The notes beneath the pieces were generated by a model. The model was not told the DNA's origin. It did no database searches and worked only from the letters and a program-made list of their open reading frames with translations. Positions 38,300 through 64,000 of a stretch of DNA of 64,000 nucleotides are shown piece after piece; positions within the stretch are counted from its first letter, which is position 1, and every line of letters begins with the position of its first letter. Origin of the DNA: Syngnathus acus (taxonomy: Eukaryota; Chordata; Actinopteri; Syngnathiformes; Syngnathidae); NCBI RefSeq assembly GCF_901709675.1, contig NC_051095.1:21515956-21579955 (forward strand), in the 5' to 3' direction. The position numbers were made by a program, and so were the translations under genes.

Positions 38300-40000
38300 A
38301 TCACCATAGGAATAACGGACAAAGATGTTGCACGTAAGCTGCATGTGATGAACGACCTGATGCTGGCACTCCCATAGAGATACAAGCAAGGTGAAACAGC
38401 TGGAACGGTATGTGAAGTCACAAACAAGTTCAACGGGGGAAACCAAATACTACGGTAAGCACAGCGAGGGAAATAATGGACGATGTGGGAAATGAGGCAA
38501 AACATAAGAATGAAGATCGCCCTGCTAAGAAAGCCATATGCAATTCATGCAACAAAGTGCGACATAAGAACCGAATAAGTTGGAATTTACATTGCAAGGA
38601 GAGAGGTGGCAAAGCAGCAGCAGCCTTGGTGCCTTAGGGCAGTGACAAAAGAAGATGGGTATTAAGAGCAATCTAGTTGTTACAAGGTTCTACACCAGTA
38701 GAGTTCAAAATCGGGGCAGACGTAATCTGAGAACAGACCTCTCACTCTCTCATCACAACTGTGGCCTGACAATTCTGCTCGATAGCCCAGGTGGCAATGG
38801 GCAAATTGCAGCGCTTAGGTCAGATCCAAAGCACAGTGACCTACTATGCTGAAACCACTTGCAATTTATAACTTGTGGGTGCACAATGTCAGCGAGCCGC
38901 TGTCTGTGAAAATGAAGCTGGTGAGGTGAGCTGATGAGACAGTGAACAACAGAGGCCACATACAAGCATATGGTGAGCGTGGAACTTTACCAAGTGGAGT
39001 AGTGAAAATACAGCAAAAATGAAAATGTTCAGCCATGTGCTGTAGACATAGCACGTGTTCCTCTTCCCTGCAAAGAACAAAACGTTACAGAGGCTGACTG
39101 CAGTCCTGAAGAAAAGCACAGGTAAAGACGGCATCTGTGTCGACCTCCAGACTGAAGGAAGCTGTCAAAAGAGAACTTTACATTTTGCCTGCAGTTCAAG
39201 AGTTTATAGCTAAATAAATTTCTTCCTTGGATGCACTGATCGGGTTCTACCCTTCCACACAAATCGCCTAAGCTCACGATTAACGCAACCTTTGGCCGCA
39301 TCAACTTCAACCGGTTTCTGTTTGGAATTAGAAGTGCACCTGAGATCTTCCAGAGAGTGATGATGGCGAGTCTCCAGGACCTTGAAGGTTTGATGTCCTC
39401 ATGGATGACGTCCTGCCGTATGATGCCACAGAGGAAGAACATGTTGATCAGTTGGAGGTAATACAACGCTGACTTGAAGTTCAAAAAAGTGTTCCGTTAC
39501 ACATGGCCAACTGCGATTCCTTAGGCACCTCATTAACAAGTCCATCATTTGACCGGATCCAAAGAATGCAGAACAGGTGGGGGCTATATGGCAGTTGTCG
39601 CCACCAGTTGATGTGGAAGAGCTGAAGAGGTTCGTGGAAATGGTCAACTTGGGGAAGTTTCATTCCCAAGCACAGGGTCAACCCAAGAGCTCCTAAAGCA
39701 CGGCGCTGTGGGGACATCAAACAACTTTTGACAACAGCAAAGACCTGCTAATACCTGCACCCATGTAAGCCAACTGCTGTCACCTGATGCAAGTACATGG
39801 TAAATGGAGTTATGGACTAGGGTGGTGTGCTATGCCAAATCCACAGGGATTGTTGGAAAGCTGTAGCGCATTGCTCCTGGAGGCTCAGTGACGCAAAATC
39901 TCGCAATGCACAGATAGAGAAAGAAGCGCTGGAAGGTGTGTATGCAAGAAGGAAAAGGAAAAAATGTATGGATAAGGACAAATAAGAACAGAAAAAAACT
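38300..40000 (+). pseudogene. Ty3/gypsy retrotransposon gag-pol fossil
   Basis: Many stops and frameshifts, but landmarks occur in the correct order on plus. A CCHC-like knuckle (CNSCNKVRH) is at about 38539-38565. The reverse transcriptase segment FGRINFNRFLFG then SAPEIFQR is at about 39291-39358. Motif C-like VLMDDVL is at about 39388-39408, in another frame. An RNase H-like AQIEKEALEGVYA is at about 39905-39945. LTRs were not identified. It is long dead. Confidence 0.7.
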
Positions 40001-40284
40001 TGAGCAGTGAATAAAGAGTATAGTGCCGTGAAAGAGAAAATATTGAAAATGTTACGATAGTGGAAATGTTTTGACACACTGCCAATGTGTTCATATGCAG
40101 TTGTTAATGAGTTGATAAGTTTAACGATTGACTTGATTTGACCAAAATAACTCCGGTGTTATTGCTTTTTTCTAGAAGAAGTAACATATATTCAGCCCAG
40201 AAGTAACAGTTACATTTAGTCTGATGTTACTGGAAATAACGCAAAAGAGGGAGAGGCATCACATAATAATATATTCATGTCATA

Positions 40285-40395
40285 TTCCATCCATCCATTT
40301 TCTAATACCGCTTGTCCCCACGGGGGACGCGGGCGTGCTGGAGCCTATCCCAGCAGTCGGCGGGGGACACCCTGAACCCTGAATTGGTGGCTATG
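40285..40395 (+). repeat. Teleost interspersed repeat fragment (CCATCCATTTTCTAA type)
   Basis: Contains CCATCCATTTTCTAATACCG, GTGCTGGAGCCTATCCCAGC and a following ACACCCTGAACC, a very common teleost repeat tail. A related copy lies at 62190-62345. Confidence 0.65.
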
Positions 40396-41274
40396 TGAAT
40401 GTTTGAACTATTAGATGAATAACAGAAGTTCACATCTTTTGTTCGTCCTTTGTGCCCCAGGTTGTCCTCGGTGCAGGTACCTAATTTAACCCCAAACTGG
40501 TGTTATAGAGATGCCCGGTGTTCCATGTCTCTGCCTCCATTTATTTTGTCTACCCCAGTGGCTGACCTTTGAGTGAGAAAGTTTAATCAAAACCTAACTT
40601 TTGAGTGCACTTTCTATGGCCACATGATATTTGATTGTACAGGCCGTACTTGTAAAGTCATCGGTTACATTGTCAGTCAGATGCCAAAGTATCCGTCCAT
40701 TCATTAGGCGGCTGGGTGAGCTGGATACTATCTTGACTTTGTTGCAAGGAGTAGGGTGGATCCCGAATTGGTCATCAGTCAATCTGTACTGAGCAGTGGT
40801 AGGGAACGTTGGTCTCACTAGAGCCATGTCGTGCCTGTTTTACATGTCGTCCTGCTGCAACACTGGATTCAAATGAACGGAGTTGTTTTTCATACAACCA
40901 GGGTTCCCTTCCCTTGGTAGAGACAAACAAATGTTCTTTTGTAATGGCCAAAGCAGACTCAGCAAAATGAATACAAAATGCATGTGAGACCCAAGTACTG
41001 AATACTAGATCAAAAATAACAATGGCAAAATGAGAACCAACGTCATTAAATCCAAATGCAAACACGCAAGAAGGCAAGGAAATGCAAGGTAGCAAGGAAA
41101 GGTGGCCCTCGTAAGTTCTCTGTTACGTGATACCCAATGAGCCTTTTTTTACATTGCACTAGGGAGAAACTGAGAAAGTTATTGCCTTCACCTTCTTTGA
41201 TACTTGCGTAGTGGAAAAAGCCAGTATATTTTCCAAGAGCTATCTCGCTATCCATTACAGCATGTGTTCAAAAT
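40396..41274. other. Intergenic, no gene seen
   Basis: No convincing frame or repeat was recognised. Some frames on minus reach 106 codons but have no family resemblance. Confidence 0.45.
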
Positions 41275-42262
41275 CAAAAAGTCAAAGTCTGCTTTATTGT
41301 CAACTTCTTCACATGCCAAGACACACAAAGAAATCGAAATTACGTTCCCACGGTGACGAGACATAGTACACAATATACATACAAGTAAACAACACAAAAA
41401 AATAGAAACAAGAAGGCACAAACAATGAATAAATAAGAGTGATGAATAAATAATAAATAAACAAATAACATAAATAAGAGGAGCAAAAATGGAGCAAGTG
41501 TGCATACAGCAGACAGTCAGAATTGAACGCAAAAGTACAGGACGCTACGCAGAAGGGGGGAAAGAGTTCAGGATCCTAACAGCCTGGAGTATGAAGCTGT
41601 TGGTGAGTCTGGTGGTGCGGGAGCGCAGGCTCCTGTACCTCTTCCCAGAGGGCAGAAGATCAAACGAAGAGTGAGCGGGGTGACTCACATCACTCACAAT
41701 CGTGGTCGCCTTGCGGGTGAGATGGGAGGTGTAAATGTCCTTCAGGGAGGGGAGTGAAGCACCAATAATCTTACCAGCCGTGTTCACTATGCGCTGCAGG
41801 GCCTTCATGTTGTATTCAGTGCAGCTACCACCCTAAACAGCAATACAACTGGAGAGGATGCTCTCAATGGTGCCACGGTAAAATGTAGTCATGACGGCCG
41901 GAGGAGCACTTGCTCGCCTGAATTTCCGCAAGAAGTACAGGCGGCGCTGAGCTTTCTTCGCCAGTGATGCGGTGTTGGTGGACCAGGAGAGATCCTCACT
42001 GATGTGCACCCCCAGGAACCTGGCGCTGCTCACTCTCTCCACCACAGCACCGTCGATGGTCAGCGGCAGGTGTTGGGTGTGACCCTTCCGGAAGTCAACA
42101 ACAATCTCCTTGGTCTTGTTGACGTTCAGCAGGAGGTTGTTGTCCCTGCACCACGTGGTCAGAAGGTCAACTTCCAACCTGCATTGAGTCTCGTCGCCCT
42201 TGGTGATGAGACCCACCAGAGTCGTGTCGTCAGCAAATTTCACTATGCGGTCAAATGCGGTT
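41275..42262 (-). mobile_element. LINE 3' fragment with reverse transcriptase motif, L2/Rex-like
   Basis: The minus-strand frame starts inside the reverse transcriptase at the catalytic FADDTTLVG (about 42240-42214), then LLLNVNKTKEIVVDF, FLGVHISEDLSW, KKAQRRLYFLRKFRRAS, and after one in-frame TAG the tail NTAGKIIGASLPSL and LLPSGKRYRSLRSRTTR. The 3' end is TGACAATAAAGCAGACTTTG near 41300-41281. 5'-truncated; apart from the single stop the frame is continuous, suggesting moderate age. Confidence 0.82.
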
Positions 42263-42934
42263 CCTTCTGAATGAATGTTTAGTTGAGCTGGTTATGTCGT
42301 TAAAGCACAAAGCTCTTTGCTTTATGCTGATGATCTGGATCAGCTAATATTGCTCAAGAAAAAAAAATATATATAAAAATACAGAAGCTGATTTGCTGGG
42401 TCTGATGATGCAGAGAAGAAACCAGTAAGACAGGAGAACATATGATATCGCAAGAGTCTGAAATGTCCAAAATCATAGAGAGTACTTACAAATTCCTGGC
42501 ATTGCTGTGTTCCTGATGAAATTGTCAGTACACCACTAACAATCACAAGATCAGAATGACTTGAGGATAGGATGACCTTTGCTTGCTTGAGTTGGTGAGC
42601 AAACAAGTGGATACTGATGATATAATTCTGCTTTTTTGTTGCTGACTCTTCAAACTAATAAAATGTTCGATACATTCATTCCCATAATTAGACCAGAACG
42701 AACTCACGAGCCCATTTCAAACGACAGGTAGTCAGGGATGCACGTGAAGTGGTGCGTCAGTGCACATGCACACTGAAATATCAAAAGAATCCTAAGGTCA
42801 AGTCTGTCAAGTCTGTGAACCAAGCATTTTGCAGTTTTTTAGGGGGGTGGGGGGGATTGGTATACATAGGTAGAACAGCTTGTCCAAATCAAAATCAAAA
42901 GAGAGAATGTTCCAAGTCAGTGGCAGACCTGGCT
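42263..42934. other. Intergenic, no gene seen
   Basis: No gene or recognisable repeat; a G-rich run occurs near 42841-42857. Confidence 0.45.
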
Positions 42935-43030
42935 CAGGCAGTAGAGCGAGTCGTTCAGAAACCGGCGGGTCGGTGGTCGGACCCAGCTCTGTCCGAGTCA
43001 CATGTTGTGTCCTTGTTGTGTCACACACCT
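42935..43030 (+). repeat. tRNA-like repeat fragment abutting a LINE
   Basis: The segment GGCAGTAGAGCGAGTCGTTC, then CGGGTCGGTGGTCGGACCCA and TCCTTGTTGTGTCACACACC, follows the layout of a common teleost tRNA-derived repeat (box A-like then box B-like). It is fused in frame with the L2-like frame that follows, so the apparent long reading frame from 42749 is chimeric. Confidence 0.5.
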
Positions 43031-43049
43031 TGCCTCAGGGACTACAGCA

Positions 43050-43942
43050 ATCTCAGCTTCCTGCAAGTTAACAGTGACAAAACCCAAGCCATGTTAATTG
43101 GCACTCCCCATCAGATCCATACCTGCCCAATAACAAGCATCTTATTCGCCGGTCTCACTATTCCCCTCTCAGCCACTGTCACCAACCTGGGTGTGAAACT
43201 GGACCCTCAACTCAACCTTGAGTCACACATAAAACACATCTGCAAAACCTCCTTCTTCCACCTCAGAAATATTTCCAAACTCCGCCCCACACTTACCCTG
43301 ACGGATGCTGAGAAACTTGTCCACGCCTTTGTCTCCTCAAGGCTAGACTATTGTAACGCACTCCACATCAGGATCCCTAGCAAGAGCCTCCAGAGGCTTC
43401 AGTACATTCAAAACAGCGCTGCTAGGATCCTGATGAGGGTGCGGAAAAGCAATCACATCACACCCATCCTCCGTTCTCTGCACTGGCTCCCCATCAAATT
43501 CCGAATTGATTATAAGATCGCCCTCCTCACTCACCATTGTATCCTCGGACATGCTCCCCCATACCTCAAAGAACTCCTTGCCCCAAAACCTGCCACCCGA
43601 AGCCTCCGCTCATCCAATTCACACCTTCTCCACGTTCCGAAAACCAAGCTGCGCACCATGGGCGACCGGGCCTTCTGCCATACAGCCCCTACACTGTGGA
43701 ACTCCCTCCCCGACCACCTAAGAGCACCCCAATCCACTGACTCTTTCAAAACTGGACTTAAAACTCACCTCTTTACTTTAGCATTTCCGTAATTTCTCTC
43801 ATATCTTGGTTGTCGTCCAGTTGTTTTAAACTTGTCCTTGTTTTGTTTTCTTGTTTTTTATCTGCCATGTAGCACTTTGAGATTCCCCCGAATGTAAAGT
43901 GCGTTATAAATATAATTTATTATTATTATTATTATTATTACA
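43050..43942 (+). mobile_element. L2-type LINE 3' fragment
   Basis: The plus frame encodes NSDKTQAMLIGTP, TNLGVKLDPQLN, SSRLDYCNALHIRIP, QNSAARILMRVRKSNHITPI, LHWLPIKFRIDYKIALL, APPYLKELLAPK and TLWNSLPDHLRA, followed by FKTGLKTHLF: the C-terminal part of an L2-clade reverse transcriptase. The stop at 43790 is followed by AGCACTTTGAGATT, GTAAAGTGCGTTATAAATA and an (ATT)n tail at 43918-43941. The frame is intact across the fragment; the 5' end is truncated near 43050. Confidence 0.88.
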
Positions 43943-45879
43943 GATGAAAAGTAGCCATTTGGCTAATTCTAGTGCATCTACAGAAATGTTCATTGATGTA
44001 CACTGTCCCTGTCAAATAAAAAAAGAAAAAAAAGGTCGACTCACGCCATTAAGTGATTCACTGTGCAAACTGCACCACTCAGGTCAAAGTATGTTTTGGT
44101 GGTGCAAAATAAATTGGGGATTGTAACCTCGAGAATTCCATCAAATCAGCTGAGTCTGTGGACCGTGTGCGAGACCCCTTGATGACCCCGTATTTTAGAT
44201 TTCAGTTACATGAATCATGTAAATATTTGTTACATTCCTTCAAATTACAAAAATGTTTCTCGACACTTCCTTTTTGATTTACATGCTACTCTGTGCAACC
44301 TCAGATTTTGAACATCATCACTGTTAGTAAGATCTAAATTTTTCTGCCCAGCATAAGTTTGGCATAACGCGTGGTCTAAATTTGTGCAGAGGTGGGCTGG
44401 ACTAAGCAGTGTGGCGCATTTAAAAAAAGGGATAGTTGCGCCATTGTGGGTGTCAAGTGTCAACTGTACCGACTACATTTGCAATCAATCGAATAGCCAA
44501 TGACACGTCAGAAGAGGAAACTGATTTGCTAAAATCCATGCATGCGGTCAAAGCATGCAACGTGCATTAATAAGGAATTGAAAGCAGATTTCCACGGATG
44601 GATTGATATAAAATTAGCCAAGGATATGTGACGTGAGCCTTTGGAAACCCCTTGCACCCAGATTGTATGAGTCTGCAATGAACCAGAGGGTACAATGCAC
44701 ATGTGAAATGAATAAAATGACATTCACCACACATGTCCGCAGAGCTACGAAAGTGTCTGCTTGCATCACAATCAAATTCATCAAACTCAACTTTATACTG
44801 CACCTATAGAACCAACGATTCTGCAATAGGTTGTTGGTTGTTGTAAACAAAACGAACAACGATAAAAACATAGCATCCTTGGTGAAGGCCGATACTCCGC
44901 GTCTTATTCCCAATTAACTGCTTCGGTGTAAAAAAAACCCTCGATGTGCAGCATTCAAGTTCCTTTTCCTCCATACCATGCTTGAGGCACGTTCCAAGAC
45001 ATGCGATTAGTACCATTGACTGTTACAGAGACAAAAATCTTTATCTGCACTTTGATTCATTACAGCTTTTCTCTGACTTCAAAGCATATTAGTTTTAAAA
45101 AAATTATACAGAACCTCTTTTTAACCACTGCTGGCTTGCCAAATATGTAATTAGCATTAAGAACATCAAGTGCTGGTGCTTGTTCATTTGTCTTAAGGTG
45201 GTCTTGGGTTGCCCAACCTTTGCTTTTGACTAAAAACATGGACAATTTACTTAGTGTTAGTTGCAGGTCTGGACTAACCCTCATTATTAGCCTTTAATAA
45301 TAAATGGTTTTGGTAATGTTCTTTTGACAGTTTCCTGTTTCCAAAAAAAAAAAGGGCCAAATTAGTGGCATTTGCTTGGTCTCACATTTTTCACTAAAAT
45401 CTTCATTTCTCTTCACTGCACCAGTGTTTTAATTAATCCCTGAATTTTATAGCGACTTTTTATACTTAAAAAGCAAAACAAAGTACTTCACAAAGTGAAA
45501 AAAAAACGAATCTCTCCAGCCTGCCTGCAGATTCTGACACTACCATTTCCTGGAACACCTCACAAACCTGTGCCATTTATGAAAGCAACTCGACTTTAAT
45601 TACATGATTAAAATGAATGAAAATGATTTAATCATTGGAGAGGAATTGTGTTAACGACAGTGTCTTGTCCTAAAACAATTGGCTCATGGGTACATTACTG
45701 CTTTTTGCAAAGGTCCACAGATTGACCTTTGAGTTCAGTCAATCAATACTACGTTTGTACACAACTTGGACAAAGTGCTTCCCAAAAAAAAGATAACAGT
45801 GAATAAAACCCCAAACCACCTCCAATCTGAGTGTCTGATGCTCCATTTTCTAAATATAAATATTTACTATACACTACTA
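43943..45879. other. Intergenic, no gene seen
   Basis: No recognisable gene or element. Frames up to 99 codons (44614-44913 minus) show no family resemblance. Confidence 0.45.
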
Positions 45880-47530
45880 TAAAATACAATACAACTTTAT
45901 TCATATAGAGCATTTCACAACAGTTGCAGCTGTAACAAAGCTATTCATATATAGCTACAAACAAATAACTACAAAAACAGTGAAAGCAGTCAATTGAAAC
46001 ATCAATATAATGTAAAGTATACAACAACAAAGTCAGAGTTGCATAGTTGAAAAAAAACGTTATAAAATGGGTCTTCAAACCAGTTTTAAAAATGGACATG
46101 CCTAATGGGCTTGCCTAACATTTAAGGGGAGATCATTCCAGACGGAAGGACCAGCAACACAAAAGGCTCAATACCCTCTGAGGCTCCGCTTATTTCTCGA
46201 CACATCCAATGAGGCACCGGACATGTGTGCAGTGGTGAGGTAAGCTGGGCCGAGGGCACTTAGAGATTTGCAAACAAATAGAAGTACCGTATTTTCCGGA
46301 CTATAAGGCGCACCTAAAAACCTAAAATATTCTCAAAAGCGGACAGTGCGCCTTATAGTCCGGTGCGCCTTATATATGGACCAAATTCCTAAATTTAAAC
46401 TGGCCCGAAGCATTGTGTCATGAAATCAATCATAAGTGGCCCGCTGAAGACTATGAATCATGAATCAAAAAGACTATGGATCATTATTTTGTGATTATAA
46501 AGTAATTGGTTGCATCTGAAGTTGAAATAAAAAAGATAAAATGGAGAACGATTTGATTTGGATTAAAAATCTGACATGATGCATTAATGGTGCGCCTTAT
46601 AGTCCGGTGCGCCTTATATAAGGACAAAGTTTTAAAATGGGCCATTCATTGAAGGTGCGCCTTATAGTCCGGTGCGCCCTATAGTCCGGAAAATACGGTA
46701 TCTTAAAATAAACTCTAAAATCTACAGAGGCAGTGAAGGGAGGTCGGAATTGGAATCATATGCTCCCTCTTATAAGCTCCAGTTAGGAGGCAAATGGCAG
46801 CATTTTGGACCACCTGGAGACGCTTGAGGGAGGACTGCTGAATCCAAAGTAAAAAAAAGTCTAGTCGAGATGTTAGAAAGGCGTGGCTTACTGTATCTAA
46901 GTGCTGTTGAGAAAGGAAGGGCTTTAGCCAGCTGCCTAAAATGGAAGAAGATGGATTTCACAACAGCACTGATTTAGCGGTCCAATTTAAAATCATTGCC
47001 CAATTTAAAACCCAAGTTTGAGACTGTTGGCTTCAGATAGGACTCCAGAGGGCCCAGGTCAATAGGATGGGATGTACAAGGGCCACTGGAACCAAAAGCC
47101 ATAATCTATGTTTTCTTTTCATTGTAATTTAGGAAATTTGGTGACATCCAAGCTTTGATTTCCTGTAGGCAGGACAAGAGTGGCCTTAAGGAGAACACAT
47201 CCTTTGTGCTTAGCAGGACATAGATCTGACTGTGATCCGCATAACAGTGGAAAGAAATATTTTTTTTTCGTAGGATGGAACCTGGGGCAGTAAATACAAT
47301 GAAAACAGCAAGGACCCCAAAATGGAGCCCTGTGGAACACCGTATTATAGAGGGGTAAAACGGGGCTCCAGGCAACCTAGACTAACACAAAAGGTCCTGC
47401 CAGCCAAGTAGGATCCAAATATCCAGAGTTCTACTCCAAATGCCAACTTGGTGCTGTGAACAACCCAAAAGTACTGTATTATTATTATTATTTGTTTTTT
47501 TCTCATTGAACACTGTAAATCATGGCACAA
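45880..47530 (-). mobile_element. Degenerate L2-like LINE interrupted by a MITE
   Basis: On minus, a decayed reverse transcriptase frame at 47375-47106 carries GSILRKKNISFHCYADHSQI (motif C with YADD changed to YADH) and LQEIKAWMSPNFLNYNEKKT. About 1 kb further, near 46150-46080, a trace of DLPLNVRQAH-type and FKTGLKTHF-type sequence remains. The 3' end reads TATATGAATAAAGTTGTATT at about 45910-45890. A TA-flanked MITE sits at 46287-46698. Confidence 0.72.
46287..46698. mobile_element. TA-flanked MITE, pogo-like family (copy 2)
   Basis: 412 bp. Left end CCGTATTTTCCGGACTATAA, right end its complement, flanked by TA at 46285-46286 and 46699-46700. GGTGCGCCTTATA-type subterminal repeats occur several times. 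It is inserted into the LINE at 45880-47530, so it is younger than that copy. Confidence 0.88.
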
Positions 47531-48191
47531 TTGTCATGGAACAGGCGACGATATGGATGGATACTGAGACAAACTGAGACGGTTGAATGTTTGCAATGAT
47601 CAGCACATGCCCCATCACCGACAGAGACTCACTTCACAAATTGGTTTCCCACGAGGCAGGCACTTCGATAAACAAAATTAGGCCACTGTTGGTTTTCCAG
47701 TTTCTGTTTCATTTTAAATGTGCAGTGCAACGAAAGGTCTGTTTGTTTGGACAACTTTAGGGTTGCCAGTGACCCTTCCAAGTGATGTCCGAGTGGTTGA
47801 GAATAAACCTCTCCTGCCTTGCCACCCACTGTACAAGTGCATGTAGAACTGTATTGCAATGCAGACAAACGACACGGTCAAATGTTCATTTCAGTCTGCT
47901 GCAACAAAATGATAGCCTTAATTTGGACTTTGGACACCCCTGGTTTAAACTTTGCAAACTATTTTGACCCTGGTCCTTAAAAGGATCGAAAGTGAGAATG
48001 CCCAACCCTATAGAATCGTCATCACTTTTCTCCTTCTTACCGCCACTGACTTTGCCGCTTTGTGTAATTGATTTCTACCACTGTTTCTCTGTAATGTTGT
48101 TTCTACTAACTGTCTCTACATCAGGTCTGAAAAGCATGGCCGCACAACGTGCTCAACTGCAGGTTGCAGCAACCTATATCAGACTATTAAG
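47531..48191. other. Intergenic, no gene seen
   Basis: No gene or named repeat recognised. Confidence 0.45.
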
Positions 48192-48385
48192 TCCACAGGT
48201 TTCGATGAATCACTTTATCAGCAATCTGAAAAGGCAAACAAATCTTGTGTGTGTGTGTGTGTGTGCCTGTGTGTGTGTGTGCCTGTGTGTGTGTGTGTGC
48301 GTGTTATACAGTGCAGCTAGTAGCTACTCATCCACAGGTTTTGATGCATCACTTTATCAGCATTCTGAAAAGGCAAAAAAAGATC

Positions 48386-48440
<55 letters not shown>

Positions 48441-48467
48441 CGTTATACAGTATAGCTAGTAGCTACT
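48192..48467. repeat. Tandem duplication containing (TG)n, about 139 bp x 2
   Basis: Both units run TCCACAGGTTT, GATG, ATCACTTTATCAGCA, TCTGAAAAGGCAAA, a (TG)n microsatellite, then GTTATACAGT and AGCTAGTAGCTACT. The microsatellites differ in length and interruptions. Confidence 0.88.
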
Positions 48468-48470
48468 AGC

Positions 48471-48525
48471 GCACTAGCCTACTAGAAGAAAACCTCACTA
48501 GCCTACTAGAAGAAAACCTACTGTA
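48471..48525. repeat. Short tandem repeat, about 26 bp x 2
   Basis: CACTAGCCTACTAGAAGAAA occurs twice in direct tandem, immediately after the larger duplication. Confidence 0.8.
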
Positions 48526-48553
48526 GCTCTGCCTATTGAGGCATCCTATAGGG

Positions 48554-48882
48554 CAGGGGTGTCAAACTAATTTTTTTCACGGGCCGCATTGTAGTCATAG
48601 CTTCTTTCGGAGGGCCATGATGACTTTCAACCCAAATAAATGTATGAGCATCTCATATTAAATACAGCAAAAGCTACAAAACAAACTGACAAATAACTCG
48701 TTTTCAAATCAGACGAGTAAAAACTGGTCAAATATTTAAAAAAAAAGATATTATTAAAAGTGAAGACAATTTGCAATTCTAGTAATGACACACGAATTTG
48801 ATGCACAATTTGTCTTCGCAGGCCACATAAAATGATGTGGCGGGCCGTATCTGGCCCCCGGGCCTTGAGTTTGACACCTGTG
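48554..48882. mobile_element. hAT MITE with 8 bp target duplication
   Basis: 329 bp. The left terminus CAGGGGTGTCAAACT and the right terminus (on minus CACAGGTGTCAAACT) are inverted repeats. Flanks are CTATAGGG and CTATAGAG, an 8 bp duplication with one change. The interior has GGGCCGCATT and GGGCCGTATCTGGCCCCCGG motifs typical of this family. No coding capacity. Confidence 0.88.
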
Positions 48883-49422
48883 CTATAGAGGATGTGTGAG
48901 CTTGACTCCATTTATAATAAATGTGTTAATCAGCAGTGATAGAGACTGAAAAAATAAAGATCACAGTGAAATGAGATGGGGTGCTCTTGGAATGAAAATG
49001 TCACGTTGAGGAATACTGGTTGACGTTAGAATCAAAGTACCAAATAAGACCTCCAGCTTCTTCTTGTCAACTGCTCGGAAATAAAATCTGCTAATGCAAG
49101 CACGTTTTAAACAGATGTTTACCAAACTCACTGAACATGTAACAGCTGTATAGTGTAAATAGATGTTCTGTTGCAGTCTGACAGATGACGTTACGACTGT
49201 GACCCGCAGGAAAAAAGTGGACAGAGCGGGCATGGGCTTTTATAGAACATTTAGTGTGTTTCTGATCAAAAGGATACGTTAAACAGAAAATATGTGGGAT
49301 TGAAATTTATTTGGATTAAAGGTTTGATGCAATAAAGCTTGGTCTATGGCTAATGTAATTGGTACATTACAATGCCATTCAATACACAAATTTTATATGC
49401 ATCGTCATTTTGCTAAACATTT

Positions 49423-49428
49423 TTTATT
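49423..49428 (-). terminator. Candidate msn poly(A) signal
   Basis: TTTATT on plus is AATAAA on minus, about 230 bp after the msn stop. A second hexamer lies at 49307-49312. Either or both may be used. Confidence 0.4.
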
Positions 49429-49657
49429 GGCTCTTATTAGAATGTGCAAGCGTACCCAACATTATAATTACAGTATATTTGCAGTACATTTGCAGTAAGT
49501 GAATGAAAAATCGAAATCAAGGATAGTAACAGTATATTGTTATATTAATTCTATTCATTCGTTCTGAGATCCTACACTGTTATCAATTCAATACTGCTCT
49601 ACTTCTCAGTTTCTTAATCCAATTCAGTTGATCATTCAGTCCGTCAACGGACATTTC

Positions 49658-64000
<14,343 letters not shown>

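Noticed and set aside
42749-43792. A single 347-codon plus-strand gene
   Set aside because: The first part is unrelated spacer and a tRNA-like repeat; only the part from about 43050 is L2 LINE coding sequence. It is a fortuitous fusion, not a host gene.

Overview
The window is vertebrate nuclear DNA, almost certainly from a ray-finned (teleost) fish and probably a spiny-rayed one. The evidence is compact genes with GT-AG introns, many (TG)n microsatellites, and typical teleost repeats: L2-like LINEs, a Tc1-like transposon, hAT-type and pogo-like MITEs, tRNA-derived repeats and a Ty3/gypsy fossil. No bacterial-type operon, CRISPR array, rRNA gene or tRNA gene was found. The species cannot be named from the sequence.

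Two protein-coding genes are supported, both on the minus strand. The first is a complete androgen receptor gene (ar; coding exons 33469 down to 25638). It has nine coding exons, because the exon equivalent to mammalian exon 4 is split into a 117 bp hinge exon and a 207 bp ligand-domain exon. The inferred protein is 664 residues. The start ATG is fixed by an upstream in-frame stop. The second is most of a moesin gene (msn; twelve coding exons from beyond position 64000 down to the stop at 49658). It covers most of the FERM domain, the coiled coil and the actin-binding tail; the first exons lie outside the window. As I recall, MSN also lies upstream of AR in the same orientation on human Xq, so linkage and orientation look conserved.

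Layout: 1-24.4 kb is ar 3' flank with no gene seen, poor in recognisable transposons. 25.6-33.5 kb is ar. About 33.8-34.5 kb holds the putative ar promoter motif TCTCGCGAGA and, a little further upstream, a solo LTR in the same sense. 34.5-49 kb is a 15 kb intergenic stretch packed with degenerate retrotransposons (three or four LINE copies, a Ty3/gypsy pol fossil), MITEs and tandem duplications. 49.66-64 kb is msn, whose largest intron (56.2-62.6 kb) carries a LINE with its 5' end but without its 3' half, and a nearly intact Tc1-like element.

The two genes are functionally separate. ar encodes a ligand-activated steroid receptor acting in the nucleus; msn encodes a membrane-cytoskeleton linker. 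The most notable points are the split and in-frame-skippable ar hinge exon, the divergence of the ar DNA-binding and ligand domains despite conserved ligand contacts, the solo LTR just upstream of ar, a very long (CA)n tract close to an msn splice acceptor, and a family of TA-flanked MITEs, one of which keeps a piece that looks like a pogo-type transposase N-terminus.
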